A stretch of 64,000 nt of DNA from Brachyspira hampsonii (GTDB lineage: Bacteria; Spirochaetota; Brachyspiria; Brachyspirales; Brachyspiraceae), in the NCBI RefSeq assembly GCF_002214805.1, contig NZ_CP019914.1:124001-188000 (forward strand), written 5' to 3'. Numbering within the stretch: position 1 is the first letter of the stretch; every line of letters begins with the position of its first letter. This document shows, one piece after another, positions 48,501-57,500 of this stretch. The notes beneath the pieces were generated by a model. It did not search any database. It saw only the letters and a program-made list of their open reading frames with translations, and was not told where the DNA came from. The position numbers were made by a program, and so were the translations under genes.

Positions 48501-51500
48501 ATCAAGTTCTGTTTTTACTTCATATATTCCGCTTCCCAATAATTCTTTATCTGAATCATGAAGCTCTGTAAGTTCATTTATTCTATTTTCTAGAAGTTCT
48601 TTTTCTGAATTATGAAGCTCTGTAAGTTCATTTATTCTATTTTCTAGAAGTTCTTTTTCTGAATTATGAAGCTCTGTAAGTTCATCTCTATCTAAAATAG
48701 AACTCTTAATCAAATCTAATGTCTCTTCAAAATCTATATTCAAAGCATCATATTTATTTCTAAGCTCTGATATACCATTATCAAATTTAGAAGTTACATT
48801 ATATATTTCATTATCTATTTTACTGTTTATTGAACTTAAATGATTTTCTAATTCTTTAATATATTCATTATAATTAAGCAATTTATCTGATTCTAATTTT
48901 CTTATAACTGAATTTACTTTATTATCTGCATTTTCATTTATTTTAGCTATAGCATCATTAAAATTGCTGTTTAATGTAGCAAACGAATCTCTAATCATAT
49001 CATCTAATTGATTCTTGCTTTCATTTAATATATTTATTTTATCTGCAATTTGATTTTCCAATTTATCAGAATAATTTTTCAAATACTCATCTATATAATT
49101 TTTATTTATATTATTATCATGTACAGCTTCTTTTCTAGCATCTTCTATTTCAGCTTTTATTTTATTTGTATATTCTGACAAAGAAGATAAAGAATCTTTA
49201 TAAGCTGAGTTTATCAATTTAGAATAGTAATCATATCCTGATTTTATGTCTTCTAAAAGTTTGCTTCCCTCTTCATTTCTATAATGCTCAATATTTTGTA
49301 TATCTTCATCATATTTACTTATGGCTTTATCTAGTTTTTCTTTTACTTCTTCTAACTTATTATATGCATCATCAGAAACTTTAATATCTAAAACTGATAA
49401 TTTATTTTCTATATCAGCTATTTTAGAATCTATTCTGTTATAGATAGCATTTTCTTTTTCTTCTATTTTAGAAAGCACATCAGAAATTAATTGTTCTTTT
49501 CTATTTTCTGTTGAATCTAAATAATTTGTTATATTATTTTTTGCTGCTTCTAATTCTGAAAGAAGTTCATTAATTTTTCCATCTTTCCAGCCAGATATAT
49601 TTTCATCAATAGTTTCTATTCTGCCTGCCAAATCATTAAGATAATTTTCAAATTTTAATTCAGTTTCCTTTTTAACTTCTTCCAATTCATTTCTCATTTC
49701 AGCAGCATATAAACTTCTTATTCTTGTACTGTCAGACCAAGTATCTTCAAAGTATTCTATACGCTTAGTCAATCTATCTCTGAATTCTATACTATCATTT
49801 TTGAAACTATCAAATAAACTCTCTAACTTTTTAACCTCATCATTAAATAAAGTATCTGAAACTTTATTGTTAGATGATATTAATGACAAATTCTCTTTTA
49901 TAGAAGATAATCTATTTTCTAATTCCTCTTTATCTTTTAATATAGTATGCTCTAATTCTGATGATTTATTTATAGAATTATTTATAGCATCTCTAATTAC
50001 ATTAATATCAGAACTTAAATCTCCAATATTATCGCTTATAGTATCCATATTAGAAGATATATCTCTTATATTATTATCATTTTCTTTGATTTTATTTTCA
50101 AAAGAATTAAATTTATCAGATAAACTTTTAACCTCATCTTTTAAATCTAAATCAAAATTATCCATATTATTTTTTAATTCATATAAATGATTTTCTAATT
50201 CTTCTAATTTTGAGAAATCATTTTTTATAGAATTAAATGAAACTTCTAAAGCCTGTTTATCTAAAGCTAATTGAGTTATAGTATCATCTTCTCTTAAAAC
50301 ATCAATTTCTGATTTCAAATTATCTATCTTTTCTAATAGTGAAATTTTATCTTCAGAAATGATATCTTTTATATAATTAATATCTCTTTCAGAATCATTT
50401 ACTCTATCTAATAAAGTATTAGTAAAATCTTCAAATGCTTTTTCTATTCTCTCTTTTTCTTCATCAAATAGAGCAGGTATATCATCTCTATTTGCCGCTA
50501 ATATCTCATATTTAAAACTTTTAAACTCATTTTTAAGCTCATCTATTCTTTCTGATAAAAGTTCTTTTTCAGAAGTTTGAAGTTCAATGAGTTCATCTCT
50601 GTCGAGTATTGAACTTTTTATTATATCTAATGATTCTTCAAAATCAGCATTTAACTCTTTATATTTGTTTTTCAAATCAGATATATCATTATCAAATTTT
50701 GAAGATACATTATACATCTCATTATCTATTTTGGCACTGATAGCTCTTAAATTTTCTTCTAATTCAGAAACATAATTTTTATAACTGAAGAATCTTTCTG
50801 ATGCATCTTTTTCTATTTTTTCAAGAGCACTATTGATTTTAGAATCAGCATGCTCATTGAATTTTAATATAGCATCATTTAAATTAATATTTAATGTATT
50901 AAATGACTCTTTTATCATATCATCTAATTTATTTTTACTGTCATTTAATATATTAATTTTTTCATTAACTTTATTGTCTAATTTAGCAGAATATTCTTTT
51001 AAATACTCATCTATATAATTCTTTTCATTATTTAAATGTTTATTTTCAGCTTCTTTTCTAGCTTTTTCTATATCACTTTTTATTCTATTGGTGTAATCAG
51101 CCAAAGATGATAATGAATCTTTATATGTAGTATTTATGAGTTTAGAATAATAATCATATCCTGATTGTATATCACCTAATAATTTACTGCCTTCTTCAGC
51201 TCTATGATGTTCAATATTCTTAATCTCTTCATTATATTTATTTATAGCTTTATTTACTATATTTTCTACTTCTTCTAATCCTCTAGCTATATCATCAGAT
51301 ACTTTTCCATCAACTACTGATAATCTGTTTTCAATATCTTCTATTTTTGCATCTATTCTATTATAGATAGAATGTTCTTTATCTTCTATTTTTAATAATA
51401 TATCAGAAAGGAATTCCTCTTTTTTTCCTTCAGAAGATTCTAAATAATCTTTTATGCTTTCTTTAGCATTTTCCAACTGCTCTAATAATTCATTAATTCG

Positions 51501-54500
51501 TCCGTCTTTCCAGCTGGATATGTCTTTATCCATAGCATCAATTCTTTCTTTTATATCATTAATATATTCATCTCTCCAAGAAGAAGCATCATTATTAATG
51601 TCCTCTATTTGAGATTTTAAATCATTAACATAATTTTCTAATTTTATATCAGCTTCTGCTTTGATATTTTCCAATTCATCTCTTAAATCAGCTGCATAAA
51701 GGCTTCTAATTCTTCCGCTGTCAGACCAAGTGTCTTCAAAATAATCTATACGCTTTTCTAATCTGTCTCTAAATTCAGCATTATCTGTTTTGATATTATT
51801 AAATAAAGAATCTAATTTTTTTACTTCATCAGCAAATAAATTTTCTATATTCTCATTTTTACTTAATGCTTTGAAAAGATTTTCTTTTATAGATGAAAAC
51901 TCATTTTCTAATTCAGAAGATTTATTTATAGAATTTTTTAAATTATCTCTAATTTTATCTATGCTGTAAGACAAATTATCGAATCTTTCATCAGTTACAG
52001 CTTTATTCTCAAATTCTTCAAATCTTTCAGATAAAACTTTTATATCATCTTTGAAATTTAAATCTATATCTTCAACATTATCTCTCAATTGATATAAAGC
52101 AGTTTCTAAATCAGATAATTTACCGAAATCATCTTTAATAGTATTGAAAGAATCCTCCAATGACTGTTTATCTAAAGCCAACTGTGCTATAGTATTGTCA
52201 TCTTTTATAGATTCTATATCTCTTTTTATATTATCAATCTTTTCTAAGAATGCATTTCTATTTTCAACTATAACATCTTTAACATAGTTTATATCATTTT
52301 CAGAATTATTCATTCTATCCAAAAGATTAGAAGTAAAGTATTCAAATGCTTTTTCTATTTTTTGTTTTTCTTCTTCAAATAGAGTAGGTATATCTTCCTC
52401 ATTTGCTTTTAAAAGCTCATCTTTGAAAGAATCAAATTCTGTTTTCAAAGTTTCCATTTGCTCAGATAAGATCTCTTTTTCGGAATTATGTAATTCCATA
52501 AGCTCATCTCTATCAAGTATAGAAGCCTTAATCATATCTAATTCCTCATCAAAATCAGTACTCAAATCTTTATATTTTGTTTTAACATCAGATATCTCAT
52601 TATCTAATTTTGAAGAAATATTATAAAGCTCATTATCTATTTTAACACTTATAGCTCTCAACTGTTCTTCTAATTCAGATATATATTTATTATCATTATT
52701 CAATCTTTCTTCTGCTTCTTTTTCTAATCTATTAACAACAGAATGTATTTGTGTATTAGCTTCCTCATTAAATCTGTTCATAGCATCATTCAAGTTGGAA
52801 TTAAGTGTATTGAAAGACTCTTTTATCATATCATCTAATTGAGCTTTACTTTCTGTCAAAATACTTAACTTATCATTAACATGAGCTTCAATTTTTTCTG
52901 AGTAGTTTAATAAATAGTCATCTATATAGTTCTTCTCATTACTTAAATGTTTTTCCTCAGCTTCGGATCTTGCTCTCTCTATCTCTTTTTTGATATTTTC
53001 AAGATGAACTTCTAATTCAGATACAGCATCTTCATATATCTTATCTATCATAATAGAATATTCTTCATAATCTTCTCTTATACTGTTGCCTAAATCTTCT
53101 ATATCAGATATTATATTTTCTGTTTCAGTTTCTCTATGATGTTCAATTCTTTTTATTTCTTCATCATATTTTGCAACAGACTCATTTATTCTATTATGTA
53201 TTTCTTCTAAACTATTTCCTATTGCATTGTTCAATTTTTCATCTACAGAAGCAAGTTTATTTTCAGCTTCTGAAATTTTTTCATCTATACGAGAATAGAT
53301 TTCATTTTCTTTCTTTTCTATATCATTAATCATGTCAATGATAAATTGATTCTTTTTACCTTCTGAAGTATTAATAAATTCTTCTATTCCCCTTCTAGCT
53401 TCATCTAATTGAGAAAGCAAAGTATTTAAATTACCATTTTTCCAATCATATATATCCTGCTCTATTAACTTCATTTTTTCTTTCAACTCAGAAATATGAT
53501 TGTCGTATTTGATATCTGCTTCTTTTCTTATATTTTCAACTTCTTCTCTTATGTCAGCAGCATATATGCTTTTGATTTTAGTATTATCAGACCATATATC
53601 TTCAAAATAAGACATACGCTTTTCTAATCTATCTTTGAAACTTTCATTATTAGAAGTCAAACTTTCAAATATAGAATCCAATCTATTTTTTTCTTTATTA
53701 AGCAATTCTTCTATTTTATCTTTATCCAAGAAAGAAGACATATTCTTTCTTACAGTTTCAAAATTATTATTAAGTGATTCTAAATCTCTATATAATCCGC
53801 TGGAATCTTTTTCTATTTTTTCTTCCAAGTTATTTTTGAAATCTCTTAATTTATCAGACAACTCTTTAACATCATCTTTTAATCCGCTGTCTATTCCTTC
53901 CATTCTATTTTTAAGAGTAATAAAATCTCTTTCCAAATCAATTATTTTATCAAAATCATCTCTTAAAGCAGTTACTGAATTTTCAAGCACAGCTTTTTCT
54001 TCTGATAAAACTGTAACTGTATTATCATCTTTTATGTCATCAACATCTTTTCTTAAAAGTTCTATTTGTGATATTAAATGACTTCTTTCCTCAGATAAAA
54101 CATCTTTAATATAATGTATATCGCTTTCATTATCTGTGAGTCTCATAAGTAAATTTTTACTGAACTCATCAAACATGTTTTCTATTCTTTCTTTTTCTTC
54201 ATCAAATAATGCAGGTATTTCCACCTCATTAGTTCTTAACATTTGATCTTTGAAAAGCTCAAATTCTTCTTTTATATCTTCTATCTGATTTTTCAAAAAT
54301 TCTTTTTCACTATTTTGAAGTTCAATCAATTCATCTCTGTCTATTATAGAAGATTTTATATTATCTATAATACTATTAAAGTTTTCATTAGCATCAGACA
54401 AATGAGAATTTAAATCATCAATCTGCTCCAACAAAGTTTCTTTAATATTTTCTATAGTATTACTTAAATCATTGATCTGCTCTAATCTATTATTATGATC

Positions 54501-57500
54501 ATCCAATATAGCAAGTACATTTTCATTATTAGAAATTAATTTATCAGCTTCTTCTCTCAATTTATCATCAACATTATCTTTCAATGATATAAACTCATTT
54601 CTTAAGTCCTCTAATGTTAGACCAAGACTATCTCTAACTTCTGCTGCTGTATTAGATATAACTTTATCAGCATGCTTTTTAATTTTAGCAATATACTGCA
54701 ATGCTTTTTTATTATTAGCTTTTCTTATTTTAGCCAATATTTTAGAGAATCCGCTGTATAAAGTATTGAATGAACTATTTAATTCTTCATTCAAACGATT
54801 AACTTCTTCATCTATTTTGAAAGATGCTTTATTTAAATACTCATCTATATAATTAGCTTCATTAGAAAGATGTTTAGCCTCAGATTCCTCTCTTGCTTTT
54901 TCTATTTCATCTTTCAAACTATTAGCATAGTCATTTAATGAATCTTTTTCTTTTTTATAGAAATCTTCAAGCATATTAGTATACTGTTCATAATCTTTTC
55001 TTATACCAGCACCAATATTTTCTATATCATGAATTATATTCTGACTTTCTTCAAATCTGTATGTTTCTATTTCTTTTATTTCATCTTGATATTTATTTAT
55101 AGCATTATCTATTAATTCTCTAAGCTCATCTAATTTTTTAGATGCATTTTCTTCTACACCAGCAAATATATCACTGCTCTTTCTATCTATTTCTTCTTTT
55201 TTATAAACTATATAAGAATCTATTTCTGATGCTTTAGAATCAATAACGGACTGCATATTATTAGCATTATCAATTATTTCATTAATTCTTTCGCCTAAAT
55301 TCTCTATGCGAATTTTATATTCATCGCTCATTAGAGATGCATGATGTTTTAATTCTTCATAATCATCTTTTAAATTATTAGAATACTTTTCAAGCATAGC
55401 ATTATATTCTGCACTTATAGCATTCAAATCAGCTCTTCTTTCATCTAATACACCGTCTATTTTCTTATCTAAAGAATTATATTTATCTTCTATATCAGAC
55501 ATTAATGCTTTTTCTCTATCTTCAGCATTTTCATATACTTTATTTATAGTTTTTTCAAAAGTATCTCTGCCGTTTTCTACTCTATGCATTATGTCTTCGA
55601 TTTCATCTTTTATCTTGTTCATGCTGTCTCTTTTTTCATTCAAAAGAGTATCAAATGCATCTGTAGCCTGACGAAGTTCATTATGAAGCATATCAACAAC
55701 TTCTTTTTTACTTTCTTCATTAAATTTTACATTTTCATTTATAGCCAAATCCATTTTGTTTTTAAACTCATCAATGGAGTTTTCTATATTGCTTATTAAT
55801 TCATCATGTCTTTTTTCGCTTTCATCAACCTGATTTATAACAGAATCAATACTGTCAGTTATAGCTTTCATTTTTGTTTGTTCATAATCATCTAGAACAT
55901 TTTTTAAATGAGATTTTAAACTTTCTATATAAGAATCGCTGTATTGTGAAATTTCTTTCTTTATATCATCTATTTTTTCTTCAGTATCTTTTATTCCTGT
56001 ATCTAATTTTTCATTAGCTATGCCTACTAAATCATTGATTTCAGCAGAAGATTTTTCCAATATCTCTAAACGCTTTTCTAAATTTTCTTTTATATTATAT
56101 TCTGTATCTTTACTTAAAGTATCTATATCAGAAGAAGCTTTATCATACTGTTCTTTCAAACTTGATAATTTCTCATCAATAGCACTCAAATCAGAAGAAG
56201 TATTTTTGATATATGAATCAATATTCTGTTCTAATTCTCTTTTTACAGAAGAAAATAATCTTTCTATTTCATTAACTCTGTCATTAGCCTGTGCTTCTAA
56301 ATCTTTATACAAATATTCTTTTTGTAAGTTTAAAGAATCAAGTATTTCTTCCTGTTTATTATTAAGAATAGATATTATCTCAGAAGTTTGATAATGAGTT
56401 TCATCTATTTTATCTTTCAAAAGATTAGTCTCTGTTTCAACATCATTTCTAAGCTCATTGATTTCAGCTATTAAAGAGCTTCTTGCTTTATCTATAGAAT
56501 ACTCCATATCATCTTGAGCTCTAGTTAATATATCATCTTTTAATTTGTCTATATCATTAACTATATCCTCGAATCTGCTTTCAGCTCTAAGCATAGTTTC
56601 TTCACTCATACCATCTATAGATATGATTAAATCATTAAGCTCTTTAGTTTTATTTCTATAAAGAGTAATTACTCCGTCGTCTTCATTTTCAAGTACATTC
56701 TTTATATGGTTAGAGAAACTTTCTACTTCGGCTATAAATCTATTGTTTATATCATCTTTTAATACAGAGAACTCATTTTCTAATTGATGAGCTTTTTCAG
56801 CATAATCTTTGCTTATATAATCTGCTTTATCTTTTATATCATCTATAGATTTTTCCAAAGAATATGCTTTCTGTTCTATAGAATCCAAAAATTCCTCTTT
56901 ATCCTGACTTATTTTTTCAAGTCCTTCTTTAAGAGTAGAGTAGAGCATCTCTTTAGTTTTTTCCATCTCATCTTTGAATTCTAGTACACTTGACTCTGTT
57001 ATAGAATTAAGTCTGTCATGTATAGTATCTCTTAAATTATTTAACTCTGTTTCAAGTCCGTCTTTAGACTGACTTAAAGTTTCATAGCGATTTTCTATAT
57101 CTTTAGATTTAGTATCTATCTCATCAGCAAATGATGAATATTTGTTTATAAGCTCATCTCTGCCTTTTTCAAATAATTCAGCTAATTGTTCTATATTATG
57201 ACGGGCTGTTCTTTCAGCAAGCTGAGTAAGCTGATTAGTAAATAATTCCTCTTTTTTAGCAACATGAAGCTTGAATTCTTCTGTAAGAGCAGATATTTTT
57301 TCTTTTTCCTGTTCTGCCATAGTACTGTAATGTGCATCACGGGCTAAAAGATTAGTAGTAAGTGCATCGAATCTCTTATAAAGTTCGCTTTCAAATTCAT
57401 TTAATTTAGAATTATAAGATTCGATTAATTTATCCTGAATAGATCCGACATTCTTTTCTAATTCTGTCATTTTTGCTTTAACATCGGATATTCTTTTATA

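Noticed and set aside
48561-48685. 54-bp repeats as a CRISPR array
   Set aside because: The copies are directly adjacent with no spacers, number only two and a part, and keep a coding frame.
36997-56984. Many plus-strand frames of 60-170 codons across the giant gene
   Set aside because: They are the Ser/Leu/Ile-rich shadow of a long coiled-coil gene on the other strand, lack ribosome binding sites, and recur with the internal repeats.
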